Below, in pieces: positions 35,001 through 50,000 of a stretch of 64,000 nt of DNA. The stretch lies in the NCBI RefSeq assembly GCF_001949145.1, contig NW_019091636.1, forward strand, positions 88,752-152,751, given 5' to 3'. A model generated the notes under the pieces. It was not told the origin of the DNA. It made no database searches and worked only from the letters and a program-made list of their open reading frames with translations. The stretch's first letter is position 1. The number at the start of each line of letters is the position of its first letter. Made by a program: the position numbers and the translations under genes. This stretch comes from Acanthaster planci (lineage: Eukaryota > Echinodermata > Asteroidea > Valvatida > Acanthasteridae).

Positions 35001-38000
35001 GGACACAAAAGTGATTCACATACTGTGTCCAACATGACGATATCATGTGGAAAGACCGCAAAAGAAATTTGCCAGCAAAGATAGTGGGCGAATCCAGGAT
35101 TTTCCAGAATGGGGGGGGGGTATCCAGGGTTTCCCGGGGGCGTGAACTAAAGTAGCAATGGTATAATGCCTACGAGCGCGTAACACAAACCCTTTTGGCC
35201 TGGGATCAGGGGCCCATTTAAAGTGTCTTTTTAACACTGCTTGTGTTACTTTACAACACCTTCAAGTATTACAATGCACTGGAGGGTGTTAACAAAAGTG
35301 GTGAAATGCCATCTACAATTTTAACACTGGTGAAAATGTTGGCATGGTCCAATGATAACACCGGTATTTTAAAGTGGATCCAGAACCAAACTTTCGGGGG
35401 TGGGGCGACGTATTTTTAACGGGGGAGAATGAAAGAAACTAGTGATTCTGTATGGGAGGTGCAGGCGTGGTATACATAGCGTGGGTCTCTACACAAAGGA
35501 AGTCCACATAATGTACATAATTATAGGGTGTGGTGGCGCCCTGTGGACTCGCACACGTCCACACATTCTCCGCTCTGAAAAACAGTTCAGAGGTGTTTTT
35601 GGGTCAAAGTTATTGTGGCGAAATGAAGAGGAACAGTCCAGGAAATCCAGCTCGAAGGAGTTATCCTAGTTGGAGAAAAGGAGCATTTTCCTCAAGTTTC
35701 CCTAACCACAGGAGAACAAAAGAATGCCCACACTTTGTATGTAAAACGATGTGGGTGTGTGTTTGTGTGACCTTTTCATGACTTTTCTGAGAGGTGAGGC
35801 TACATTGGTGGCTTTTTACATGCTTTTTTGTGGGGGGGGGTGAGAAAGTCATCAAAATGCCTTTCTTTCATCATTAGTTAAAAAGAGGTCGGGGGGATAG
35901 CCCACGCTCTCCACCCCAACCCCCGATCCGACCTTGAAAACTAATTCGAAGGTTTTGCAATGTCAACCTTGCACAGGCTGAACCCTTAACTAATTAAATA
36001 GTCAGTTGTTATACCCTAGCCCCTCGTGAATGACCTACGAGAGTGCCAAATATGCTGGGCACTAGTATGTTACTCAATCTTGCGAACTGAGATGCTGAGA
36101 GTTTCCGTTCGGCAATCGAAATGCTGCAGTCGAGATCTTTTGTCATTATTACAAGGACTCTAAATCACTGTTCGAACTCCAGTTTTTGTACTATAAGTCT
36201 CTGCGGCTTGCGATATCCCTCAGACATGACTTTTCAATGACACAAGTTCAAGGAGTTTCCTTAGTTACGGGATGGGGCATGGCTGGCCATTGTTCTCCGT
36301 GGCTGTTAGCTCTGCGTGCTGGTTGAATGGAATGGGTTTTCATGAATTCCAGGAATAATTTCTTAGTGCATTTAAGGGGTTACCAAAAACAAATGATTCA
36401 ATGACGGTTTTAATGTACAAATTCGGTGTGTTTTTAACACAAAGTACACGTATTGGCCTTGACAACGGACTGCTTGCGGAAGTCTTATTAATCTGGCATT
36501 TCACGGACAGCTATTTCCCTGCTACTGGAACGGCACAATGAGCAAGTCCATGTAGTTTATACCTCTGGCATTGTGTGAGAGCATTCAGAAAACATTTCGT
36601 CCATCGTATAATTTGTGTTCTTTTGACAAGGAGTGTCACATCTTTTGTGTGACAGTGCTCCGCAAAATGCACGGATGAAGAATTTTCTAAGAACCCCCCC
36701 CCAAAAAAAGCAGAAAAAGAAAACTATCCCGTACCCTCTTGTCGCTTCCGGTGAGAAGAATTCTTTAGATTTCGTTTGAGTTGTTGTAATACATTGTTAA
36801 AAGTTGTCATGTTCGCTGCTCTAGCTCTGTTTCCTTAATAACATTTTTAAAAATGTGACTCTTGAGGGCGCAACTTATGTCCCCGTGGTGCACACGCGTG
36901 CGTACAATTTTGTGAACCACGCGCGCGTGCGCGTGGTTCACAAAATTGTACCGGTAGAGAAAAAGTTCCCTCGTACATGTAGTTTTGTAACATTGGGCCA
37001 TTACGGCTAGGAATTTGACACTTGTTCCTGATGCTGACATGCATAACCTGGAGCTCGAGCATGTAGAGGAGCTGTAAAGCCCAGAACCAGTGCGTGTTCA
37101 GGTAGAACATGGGTAGAAATAGGTTACCCACAGAACCATGGAGAAATAAAACACATGTGTTTTATTTCTCCATGACAGAACTGAGCAAGCATGTGGGGTA
37201 TGTTCAGGTGGTATTGCACCAGTCACTGTTTAGCTGTTTTCACGGGACGCTTGGGGGGGGGGGGCGGTACTTCACTAGTGCCTTTAGATATTGTCAATGG
37301 CTTGGTTTTTTCTGTCTCGACACATTTATTGCCATGTTGCGAGTTCACTGGCTGATCGACTTGGGGGGGGGTATCTTTTTACTGACTTAATCAGCTGCAG
37401 ACCGGTAGGCCTATAAAGTATAATTCCATTTAATTTTTATCATCTCTGATAACAGGCCAAGGTTGTGCATGGTAGGGCCGGCCTAGCCTAGCTACATCTA
37501 TTTGCTGCTTCAATTATCTTGCCTGCAGATGTTGCCAATATTTTGAAGTTTAGATCTAATTTATCTGGCCTACTTTCACTTTTAAAACTTTGTTAGGGCC
37601 TGCCTAGCCTCAGTAAGTTTATAGGCTAAAAAAATGTGTTTTTATCCATAGTTTTTAATGAGCAGGTGGGTGTGTGTTTTGTATTTTTACAAGAAACTGC
37701 CTAGATTTTTCAAAAACGGTGGATGGATTTGTATAATCTTTGCACTAGCAGTGTGTCTCTACTCTTGAAGGAGTTTCAGTGACATGTCTGTTCAAGTTTT
37801 AATCTTGAAGATCACAGCCAGACACATATGACTTCTACATTGCAAAAGCCTGTGACCTTCCCATCATGGTGTAAGTTTTCTTGAAAGGTTTCATATTTTA
37901 ATGGCAAACCCCCAGGGTCCAACCGCCAGTAAGGGGGACTAGCTATATTTACATTAAGTTAATGGTGGAAATTCAAACGTCAGTGAAAAGTTAAGGAAAG

Positions 38001-41000
38001 AAATCCATATACCTTCAAACACTGTGAAACACCGTAGTCTTAGCATGGCAGGGGAGGAGAACCTAAAACGTAAACCTAAAAGAAAAGAGATTGGAACATA
38101 CTCACAGAAAGACTATGCAGACCATTTAACCCTTCCAAAAATGGTAGTGGTGGTGCAAACAGAAAAATTAGGCCATTTCAAATAACTAAGCTTACAGTAC
38201 ATCAGTAGGCACCACTGTGCTGAAACTACATGCATGGAACAAAATTACACAACAACATCCACCACCATGCCCTAGCCGTAAGTCCACACCCTATCTTACT
38301 GGCCTTACAGGCAGCTTTTTGGTAATACCAGAAATTAGGGGTCCAAAAGTGTGACATTTTCGTGTCCGTGTTACGTGTACATCTGACCTTTGTTATTTGA
38401 CATGTAAATATCACCGGAAGCATTTTCAAACTGTTACTATTTGTTTGGCAGGTAATTTGCATTAATTGATCACTCTTGGAATTTAGAAAATGTGTTCTGA
38501 ACTCACAGAAATCATATATCAGATGTTACAGCGAGACGAAAAAAATGGACCCCTAATTTCTGGAATTACCCTTTCATAAGCCTGCAGTGAGAGTTATTCA
38601 AAAGGAATGTCGCACAGCTGCTTAAAGGAATTCTCAAGACTTGTGAACAAACCAGATTGACTTTTCTGAAAAGACTCACCAGCCCAGGGCTCCACAGTGA
38701 TACTGAATACATAAATAAGGGCCCTGCAGTACTGTGGCCAGAACACTATAATTTGCTTTAAAGGAACAATTGCTTTGACTCAATCTTTGTTAAAATATTT
38801 CTATCCATAAGTGATTTATAGGGATTATTTGTGGAAAAAGTGAAAGAGCCTTCATTTTGTTCGTACTTTTGCATTCAGGACTCGCACTTGGTGACTGCCC
38901 AGCCATAGCACCCAGCAATGGAACATTTGGATTATGCGTGGAGCAGTGTGAAAGTGACGCCAACTGCACGGTGCCCCTGCAGAGATGCTGTTTCAATGGA
39001 TGCGGTCATGTCTGCACTGATGTTGTCGCAGCAACTGAAGGTTTGTGTTAAATGCCCCCATCTTTTATTTGCCCAACCCCTCTACAACCCCTCTCTGGAC
39101 TTCATGTACTTGCCAGTGTGGTAACCTGGTGTAGGCAAGGACCCGATGCCATTCACAGTATCCACTCTGAGCAGGAACAAAAGAGGGCGTGTTTTGAAAT
39201 AAAATTAACAGTCCTTCGGTACTCACGTTCCGCATAGCTGTGCAAGTACACCGAGTACTAGCGACAGTTTTAGTCTAGACTGTGTGGTCTTTTCGTGCAT
39301 GCCAAACGTGTGCTAGCAGTTGGAAAACTTAGTACCATCTGTCTTCAACCGGTGAGTGTGCACTTCAGCTCAGTGTGGATTTAGGTGGTGGGCAAATGCT
39401 CAAAGTTTGATGAACAAGCAAAAAGTATCAAGAAAACGCCAGTGTTTGATTGGCAAGATAATGACAACCAAGCACTGCTCAGATTGTGGCCATCATGTTT
39501 TGTAAAGAATTTGTGCTTGCTTTACAACCAAACAAAATAATTATATATGACACATGCACATGATGCTTGCCTACCATGGCCAATCTCATGGGGTAACTGG
39601 TGGGTTGATTGGGCCCTTTGCCCTTACCAAAGGTTATCTCTTTGTCATCTGCAGCTCCGTGCCATGAAGTTACCTGTAGGATAGCCTGTCACTTTGGTTA
39701 TCAGCAGGATGCAAATGGCTGCAGCATATGTTCCTGCAACAACCAGACAGGTAAAGGCTATATTTTTGTGAGAAATCCCCAACCTTGTATTAGCTCAACA
39801 TTTTTCAATCTTTTTAAGCTCCCCAAAGAAGTTTTCTTTGGAATCAGGTTTCAAATGTTACAGGATTCTTAGAGGAGACAAGTTGGTACATTTTTCCAGT
39901 CTTCCACATCTGCTACCTGACGTTGCAGTCCTGTCGAGGTCGGCACATGGATTGGGTTTTCAGTCCTACCTAATTCCGTATATTTCCAAAGGATGCTTTT
40001 CTGGGGTTTTCCTCCACTTCCGAAACTGAACACTTCTTCATTGTCACAGGGATAATCATCCTGTAATGGGAGACTTTGAGAGGCTTGATGGCAGCAGACA
40101 AACCAGTCCTTGCAAATTTTGGGCATGCATGTCACTTCAGCTTATACATGTGCTGTACATGTACTTTTGAACATACACACAACTGTGATTAAACGGCTTG
40201 CTTGTCTGTCACCACCAAGTATCTCAAAGTCTCTCATGGTCACTTGCACTGTTGGATAATCATGAAATTCAAATTTTTACAAAATGTGTATATTTGGTAT
40301 AGGTTTTGTTCTGTTTGGGTTCATTTCTGTCAGTGATACACAGTGGTGAGTGTCCGACACCTGACCAGGACGTCGCAGGGATATGTGTGGATAGCTGCGG
40401 TCATGATGGCGACTGCGCCCAGACCGAGAAATGCTGCTCCAATGGCTGTGGTCATCAGTGCTTGGCGGCCAGCACCCGTGGTCAAGGTATAATTCCTAAT
40501 ATGCTGCTGGACTTACATTTTGGTGCAATTATACCAGGGTCATATCCAGGGAAGGGTAGTGTTAAGAGGGCTATGCCTGTCTCAAAACGATTCATGGGTG
40601 CAGCACATTGAAATGAAAAGGGAAAAAAATGTAATCGAATTGCCTTCTTTAATAAGCGAATGGTTCTGCCCTGGTTACCAACTGATCCCTTATTATTGCA
40701 GTGATATTAAGAGATATATGCAACAATACGTATGAAGCCAAACCACGGTGGTTGTGTTTGTATTGCGCATGCCCAATGTGTATTAGACTGGCATCGCAGC
40801 CGTTCATCTGTATATCAACAGTAAAAACAATGTTTTACAGTGGTTACAGCATAATGGTTTGTGATGGATGGGGTGTGGATTCGAATACCGGGTCGAAATT
40901 GTGGGCAGCGAGGTTTTTTTTAAAGGAAGATAAAGCCCGAATGATATATGAGCCTAATTTCACAGGTGAAGTTTTTATGGTTGGTTGAGCATCTAGATTT

Positions 41001-44000
41001 TATGCATTGTGCATGGTTGTGAACCGTGGTTTGGCTTCATATGTGTGATTGCATACATAGCTCAAAATTACAGGTTAAAACAGAAAATGCTCAACTATTT
41101 AAATTTTCATAGTCTTGACTCAAGTGGGACTTACATTGCTCTGAGCTCCCCAGTCAGCCATCACATACACAGTGCACGGTCATCGTGCTCGGCAGCGCAA
41201 CTTGCATAACTTCTTCTTTGGCACCCTCATTTGATGGTTTTTTGCAATATCTGGTGTCAACCTCAAAGAATGTGCAACATGTGTCACTGGTCAGTATGTG
41301 TGACTTGACAGATTAGCCAATCAGACCCATGTTGGTGATATGTAGTTATTCATAATTGCATGAGCGACATGATCTTGCAATAATGTATATAGAATTTCCA
41401 CCAATCAAAGTAGTCAGACTAGGAAATCCCACCAATCAAAGTACTAGTTGTCAGACTTGTAGACTCATTCATTACACTAGAGGTACATGTATGAACGACG
41501 TAACAAAAACAAGTCCAGCCATTTGATTGGCTGTGACCTGTTTTAGTAGATGAGCTGATTCACTGTACAAACGGCTAGCAGATTCATCAAGTCCGGATTT
41601 CTGAACTCATTGTAAGAAGTGGACTCAAGGGCGCAAAGCAAGTAATGATGTGTGGCCTCCACATCCAAAGCATAAATGTGACAACGTAATGGAATATCCC
41701 CACTTGAGTCAAGTGTAGCATTTTCAATAAGTTGATTTTGATTGGACTCGGCCCCTAAGGGCCACCGAGGGTGGGCCAATGGGGTCCTGCGATTTGTTTG
41801 AACTTTTTGTGTTTGACAGCAAATGGAATACCTTTTTACTATATACTAATGAACATATTTGCTCGATAACTACGTATCGGATTAGCCACAGGTCAAGTAA
41901 CTTATCACATCAATGATCAAATCACACGCTGATTTAGTCAACAATGGTCAGACTAATCAACTATTTGGGGGCCAGCCGGCTGATGGATGAGTCTGTCTAC
42001 CGTTTGAACAAATATTGGAATATTTGGTTATACCAAATTCCTCAAAAGCTGTTCTAAATAAACTCTACGTAACTTTGCTAAACGTAAAGAGAAGAACTTA
42101 AAAGAAAAGTCGTTTTTGGCCTTATCAATGGTCAAATACATTCAGCTGCCTTTATGTTTACTTTTCACAACTTAAAACTTTATTTTATAATGCCATTTTG
42201 TAACCAAATAAAATAAATAATTTTTTTTCCTTTATCCACTGCCTGACTGCTTTTCACCTCTGAATACTTGATGTCTTAAATAAATGTTTAATAATTGAAG
42301 ATATGAATAATTGGCACAGCCCTAAGCCTTCTGTGATTGTTTGCTTGGCCAAAACTTCTTGTGATGTACATGTATGTTGTTTTGGAATGGTATTTACCTC
42401 TCTTGGCTAGCATGACAATCAGGTAGAGTTTGAGCTGGTAACCTTTGTTTATTATGAAAGCAAGGTTTCTTTATGCTTGAGGAAAGTCTGTGCTGAAGCA
42501 GCTCTATGAAATTGGCCCCAGCTGGTAATCATTTGGCAACTCTTGGAAATTGCAACAGTCGAACTTGACAAACAGCTAGCATGAACTCATAATCAAGTTA
42601 AGTTGTGACTTGTACATGCAGACAATTCTACCAAGCCCGGGCAGTGTCCTACAACCACCGGTTTGGGGGTCGGATTGTGCATAGAGGACTGTACCAGCGA
42701 TGCTGACTGCCGGCCGGAATCACAAGTGCTGTTCTAATGGTTGCGGGCACCAATGCAGGGAACCGGTGACAGGTTGGTTAAAAAGTCAACTGGCTCACCA
42801 CCTCATCTTTGCAATATCGATGGAGCTGTGGAAATCTTTGTACGAAAAAATTAACACTTATTTTTTGAAAGACAAGCAATTTCAGAGTGCCTAGTATTTG
42901 CAGATCTATACCTGTATACAATGTGTATTGGATACAGTACCTGAAAATCATTGCAATTGATTCAGAAAATTTTGCCCAATTTCAGAAACTTTTCAGAGAA
43001 TGTTCTCCTATTTGGTCACTTGACCATGATGGCTACTGAACCTAAAGATTTCTAGAACTAGTTAGAATCTGTTGGTCTGGAAACCAGACTTATAAGACAT
43101 ATTTCCAGTTGTCATCCAGGATCTCCCTTTGAGAAACTGGGCTGGGTGCCATGGCTCTTGACCACTAGGAAAGGGTAAAGTGAGGTAATTTGAATTAATT
43201 TTGAAACTGTTTGAAATTGGTGTTTATCGGTGTTGACAATTTGTCCTGCAGAGAAGCCCGGTAGTTGCCCTGTGGGCCTGCTGCCGGAGGGAGCTGTAGG
43301 AACCTGCGTGGAGCTGTGCGGTCAGGACCAGGACTGCCCTACCTCTCACAAGTGCTGCTCCAACGGCTGCGGGCACGCTTGCATCCAGCCGCTGGATATA
43401 CCTGGTAGGCACGGACTTATCTAAGAAGATCCCATTACCGCGGCGGTACCATACTCATTCTGTCCATTTTCAGGTCAGAAAAAATTAGCCTTCATAAAAC
43501 TAGAGAACATTTGACAGTGTTGGAAGTATCAACTTAAAAGGATGTTGCCAACATTGAGACCACAAACTACCTTTACTTGTTCATTCTCTCTTACTTTTTG
43601 TGATGGGGAAAATCACTGGTAAAAAGGATATAAATTGCCAATTTGGACGGGGGGGGAGCAGGTTAGCGTAGCAGNNNNNNNNNNNNNNNNNNNNNNNNNN
43701 NNNNNNNNNNNNNNNNNNNNNNNNNNNNNNNNNNNNNNNNNNNNNNNNNNNNNNNNNNNNNNNNNNNNNNNNNNNNNNNNNNNNNNNNNNNNNNNNNNNN
43801 NNNNNNNNNNNNNNNNNNNNNNNNNNNNNNNNNNNNNNNNNNNNNNNNNNNNNNNNNNNNNNNNNNNNNNNNNNNNNNNNNNNNNNNNNNNNNNNNNNNN
43901 NNNNNNNNNNNNNNNNNNNNNNNNNNNNNNNNNNNNNNNNNNNNNNNNNNNNNNNNNNNNNNNNNNNNNNNNNNNNNNNNNNNNNNNNNNNNNNNNNNNN

Positions 44001-47000
44001 NNNNNNNNNNNNNNNNNNNNNNNNNNNNNNNNNNNNNNNNNNNNNNNNNNNNNNNNNNNNNNNNNNNNNNNNNNNNNNNNNNNNNNNNNNNNNNNNNNNN
44101 NNNNNNNNNNNNNNNNNNNNNNNNNNNNNNNNNNNNNNNNNNNNNNNNNNNNNNNNNNNNNNNNNNNNNNNNNNNNNNNNNNNNNNNNNNNNNNNNNNNN
44201 NNNNNNNNNNNNNNNNNNNNNNNNNNNNNNNNNNNNNNNNNNNNNNNNNNNNNNNNNNNNNNNNNNNNNNNNNNNNNNNNNNNNNNNNNNNNNNNNNNNN
44301 NNNNNNNNNNNNNNNNNNNNNNGGTTTCCTCCTGCCTCTAAAACTGGACCTTCTTCCTAACTCTGTAATGTGATGCTGATAATTAAAGGCTATGAATAAA
44401 TGTAGAGTTATTGGCACAAATGGTCTGAGTTGCTGAAAGCGCCATGAAAACATAAAAACAACAATTCGGACCGAACACGAGTTGGGCTTTCGGCACCCTC
44501 CTTTGGCTAAGGAATGGGCCCTTGTCTTGAAACATTCCTGCTTTGAAATTTAACGAAATATTCAAATAGTCTATATATTCAAATAGTCAGCCCTGTATTG
44601 TTCTTCTGCCTCATAATCAGTCATTCATGAGGGCTCCTGCCCAGTTATTGATGGTGGATTTGGGATCTGTCAGGAGCTATGCGATAATGATGGCAACTGC
44701 ACAACCAATCAGAAATGTTGTTCCAATGGATGTGGGCACACCTGTGTCGATGCAGTAAAAGGTAATTGCAATTCCATCGTTCCCGATGAAGTTCATTTGT
44801 ACATTATGTGTACAGCTTTAACATCTACAATGGTCACTAAACCACTTAACGCGAACCATGCAAAAGCCATGGTTAAGTTTGATATTAAAGTACGTGGTTA
44901 ACAAGTGCGCAAGTAGTTTGACTCCTATGAATACATAGGAGTCAAAAGCAGTAAGAGACTAGTTGTTTAGCAGGCCTGAACCAGTACGCTAGGAGGCATA
45001 TGGCCACATGGTGTGTTTCATCCCCACCCTAGTTGAAGTGCGCCCCCACTGACAATGAAGGGACAGGCAGTTTTCTCTTTAATACAAGTTCTCGTCGGGA
45101 CAAATATGAAGACAGTGCGTAAAAAATGTTGGTTTGTGGCACGTGCAAGGAACGTCCCGTGCCAAACGTGCACGAACACACAGCAAGTTCCCAACAAAGG
45201 GCCACCGTTTGTACTGTATGTAAATACACACCTTAAAGTGAACAGTTAGTCTACTCTGGAGAGGCACAGCCAAATACGGTTGTAGCAACATGTACCTTGA
45301 GTAGCTTATTAGCATATGTTAATGAATGGTGTCACAATAAACAGTATGAATGCCCACCATTTCCCAATGAGAGTTGGTAAACAACAGGTTTGAATTGATC
45401 GGTCTCCAGAGCCCGAGTGTCCGCCTGTGATGTGCATGATGTGGTGCCCTCATGGCTACCAGCAAGACTCAGACGGGTGCGACACTTGCCAGTGCAACCA
45501 TCCAACTGGTAAACATTTTACCACTTTCTGCTTCGAAGTGACGGCACCCAATACAGAGCAGTGTTAATACAAGATTCTGCTAATAACAAGGATATTTGTA
45601 GGTCCCAATCCTTTGTTTTTCATTGTTTTCATTCCTGATGATACAAGATTCCTGTTATAACAAGGTAATTTGTCAAGTCTTAAGGACCTCTTACTAACAA
45701 GGTTCAAGTGTAGTCCATACAGTGGCCATTCATAGCATAGCATCCAGTGCATTGCTAGCTGTCCAAAGAAAAGGCACTTGAGTGCCTTCACTCGAAATCG
45801 TGCCGTTTGGAGGTTTTATTGCAACAACATTTACTTCACTCTGTGCAGGGCCCAGCATTATCAATCCTGTAGAAATTATGCCACAGACCAAATAGAGGTC
45901 TTGTAAAAATGATCAGTTCAGACCAAGTAGGTCGACCTGTGGCGCATAGGACAACATACACATTTGGCACTGTATGGAATTTGAAATTAACACAAGATCA
46001 AGACTTTATATCTATGATCTGATGTGAAGACTGTACCATTATATCTGTTCTCTGGCAGTGATCCATGCTGGTGAGTGCCCTGTCGTTGACGACGGCGCTG
46101 GGTTTGGCGCCTGTGTCGAGGTCTGCGATCACGACGGGAACTGCAGCACGACCCAGAAATGCTGCTCCAACGGCTGCGGGCACACCTGCATGGAGGCAGG
46201 GCAACCAGGTGATAATATGTTTCCATAACTATATTGTGGCGCCGGGGGCCGGCCAGCCGGGTGGGGGTGCCAGTCTGACTCCACGGTGGTGTGGCTGGCG
46301 CCCTTGCTGGACCAACTGGGAGACCCCGCCGCACCAGCGCTAGGAGGCGTGTTTGGGCGGCCTCGAGGTTGGTTTTTGGTTGTGAGTCATCGGACGGACA
46401 AGTTGATTGTGGTGCCGAAATAAACAAGTTTTGCCCTCGAAAACAGGAGTCCTGAACCTAGTGTGCTTTCTTACCGCCGTGTGAAACCCATTAGACCGTC
46501 GGAGCGTTTCAATATTATAGTCGCAGGTGTGTGTCAAGGAACATTTCTAGCTTTCCTGGAAAGCAAATGAAGGATTGGGGTTTGGGTTGACGTATGAGGG
46601 CATTGTGTGCAAGATATGAGGGCACAGTACACCATGCTAGAATGTTCCAGGAACTGGTGGATTCCGTGATGCACTCTCCTGTATTTGAAGGCAGTTCTTG
46701 AAAAAAGTTGTGAAACTAAGGAAGTGATTCTTTCTTTTTTTATTCTTGGCTTTTTCATAGTATCAGTCGGAAGCTAAATGGAGTTTTGTAAAATCCCCTT
46801 CCCAACATCTGCTACTAGCATCAGCTGTTTGAAAACTAATGTTTTCAATTTTCTTTGGATTAGAAGTGTGTTTCACAGATAGACACTAAGTGGGTAAATA
46901 TGAATATGTCTTAGGTATGAAATTCACCTCAAGTATCTTTTGGGCATGTAATGATATTGAAATGGGTTGGTCTTGGTTGGTTACAGACCCTGCTACTCTG

Positions 47001-50000
47001 GGATGTCCGGGCGTTACCCCCAACCAGCTGAGTGTGTGCGTCACCGACTGCAGCATGCACACCGATTGTAATAACTCCCAATTGTGCTGCCCTAATGCCT
47101 GTGGTCACCAGTGCATGGAACCAGTGACTGGTAGGATACCGAGAACCCCTTCGCTCAGCAGCACACTCGTCAACATCGTTTCTGGCAACCCATAATTTGT
47201 CAGCAAGACAATTTGAAAGTAACTCAGAAAATTTGAGTTTGGACAAGGCAGTAGCTCAAGTCATCATTGAAGTTAACTCTTCAAATACTGTAATTTCAAA
47301 GGAAAAGGGAATTGTCAGTAGTTTTGAATTTCCACAAAAGCAGTGTTTCTTGACTGGATTTGGTTTATGGAGATCTTAATTGGGCCAGTGAATTCCTAGT
47401 ACATATCCTGTTATGTTTGTGATTGTAGGTCTTGCTCATAAGTCTTAAAGGCAGCTGCATTATACACGCATATGCTGCTCTTTGACTCTTCAATTCGATT
47501 TGCATCATATAAGTTAACAGCTTGATAAACACTGAACTTATATGCCAGCTAAACTTTACATTTCCTTCTGGCATTTTATGGATTAATGCATGCTATAAAT
47601 GTGTATATTGTTTGCACATTGTTTCCCAGTTCATCCAGGCACCTGCCCAGTTGGAGACCTGTCGACTGGCGTCAGCGGGATCTGTTCTGAGCTGTGCCGC
47701 AACGATGGAGACTGCCCCTCTGCCGATCAGAAGTGTTGCTCCAACGGTTGTGGTCATGTTTGCGTGACTGCCAACCCCACTCCGGGTATGATGTAAAAAT
47801 CAAATTGGTTGTGTATCTCAAGCCTATAGTTTCCATTGGTAGTAACAGCACGCAAGTTGTCAAGATGCAGAGAGTTGCAGAAGAGACTTATCAAATGACA
47901 GAATTAAATCCCATTTGTTTATGAGCCAAGAGCTGGGGTGCAATTTTCCTATAGCACCAGAGGCTCCTTTGGAAGGAACTGCACTTCGCTGCTTCATAAA
48001 TGGCCATGACATGCGTGCATTGTGGTCGCATAGCTACCAATAAAAATGAACTCTCCCGACCAGCATGGCTGTTTTTCAACCATGAGGGGGTGCTTCTGCT
48101 CATGGCGGATATAATCCTGCTAAGTGCATGGCCATTTCACACGTGAATTCACATGCTCTCTGTTGGCCAATTCTAGTCAGTGGGAAAATCATGTGATCAT
48201 GGAATGCATAGTGTTCCCTTTGTTGCGTCGGGGAATTTAAATGCCCCTCTGAATATACGAAGGTTTAATTGGTTTGGTATATGAAGAATAAAAGACAACC
48301 ATAAAGTCACAATGAACCTGCACACCAGTGGGTGTCGCAAGCCTTTGTGCACCAGTAGCTGCATCGCGCACTTTCATGTGGGACATAGTGGGTCGTTGCT
48401 TGCGTTAAAGGACAGATTGTACTATGTAAATGTGAGTTGTTGTTTCCTGACGGAAAAAATGTCAAGTACATTGTATTTTATTGGAATGCATTGGTAATCG
48501 TGGATGTATTGATAGATTAGACTTCATCCTTAAGTCAAGGTAAACATCAAATTTGGGTCTACATTATTTCTGAAATCTCAGTCAACAACTTAAGATTATA
48601 AAGACAAACAAACAAATAAACTGCAGTGGGACTTGGACCTGCGACCTCTGGAATACCGTACTTGTTGCTCTACCAACTGAGCTGTCCAGCCCCAACATTG
48701 GTAGCTCTTCCAATTTGTCGATGTCTTTGTTCGGGGGTGCTAGTCAGAAGCTACATGTATGTAACCTGGAACACCATATAGCCAGGGATCACGACCTGAT
48801 TACATGATACAACCTGGGAAGTGGTGAACAGGGATCACTCAGGGAGGATACGGCTTTCTGAACACAAATAATGAATCAAACCGCATAGGGAAACTGACTA
48901 AGTGTGTACAAACGATCTTAAAGATGAACAAAGATGCAAAAAATGATGTTTCAATCAAGTCGCTGTCTCATGCAAGGCTTGGTGGTCGTAGCAGTGTGTG
49001 ATAAATTTCGTGCTCCTTGCGGGGGGGGACTTTCAGGTGTGATTATGGAGATCGAAGGAAGAATTTTGAAGGTAAATATACAAATTTGATATTTCCCTTT
49101 TCAAGAAAGTCTTGATTTTTCTATTAGATCTACATGTAGATAAAGGATATGACATGGGGTATGACACATTGATTTGAATGTATTGTACATAAAAACAGTT
49201 GTAGTGTAGATAGATTGTATGATTCCAAAGCACTAGAGTAAGCATTACATGACTCTTGACATGATAGAACTGGTAGTGAAATGTAGGCCTGTTACTGAAA
49301 ACTTTACTTTTCAAGAGAAAGTAAACGCAAAATGGAGTATTTAATTACTTTATACACAATTATCTCCTATTTATTTACAAACATGACAAATTTTTGCATG
49401 CAATTCTGTGAACTTTTGATTACTGTACCACGACTGTGGCAAGCTTCAAAAGTAAAAAGTGAAACTTCAGTCAACCCATGTTCACAGGGGAATGTGATTA
49501 AGATTAGGACCTGACAAGTGATGTGGGTTCCAGAGCAGATGTACATGTACACAAGGATATTTTTTCAGTATTAACAGGGTATTCTCAGTCACAGGTCAAT
49601 CATGTTAAATGCACGTGTCAAGTCCGAAGTAATTACATGTATTCACAGGTTAAGACACGTCGATAATGATAATAATAATGTACATGCCATGACTTTCTAG
49701 GAGCCTTTGCACATCCTCTTGGATGTGTTCTGATAGTGTAAACCAGCATGCTTTGCTTACATGCCAATACATGTACTGTCAGGATGTCTGACAAGTTGGA
49801 CGCAACTAGAAGTAGGCCTACATGCACGTCACCTTTCACCAACATTGGCTCAGTCGTGTTTTTTGGTTTTGTTTTTTCAAGTGCGGTATAAATAGAAAAG
49901 ACACCCCATTCATTCACTGCGGGAACACTGCTGGGAATGAATGAAAGCTATACATGAGTGCATGTACTAGTACATGTAGATAGTTATAAGAACACATGTA

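Larger units (their letters stand above)
32076..38878 (+). other. intron 1 of the WAP/antistasin gene
   Basis: 6.8 kb with no module exon. Contains a possible degraded GPCR fragment on the minus strand (32076-32400), an 11 bp-arm hairpin at 34350-34377 and two perfect long palindromes at 36902-36951 and 37137-37174. Otherwise AT-rich with homopolymer runs. Confidence 0.5.

Noticed and set aside
43581-44453. Long ORFs across the 648-N gap
   Set aside because: Artefact of unknown bases.
48619-48693. Functional tRNA gene on the minus strand
   Set aside because: A and B boxes are present, but the acceptor stem does not pair and the 3' side runs into a TTTG-rich tail typical of a SINE.
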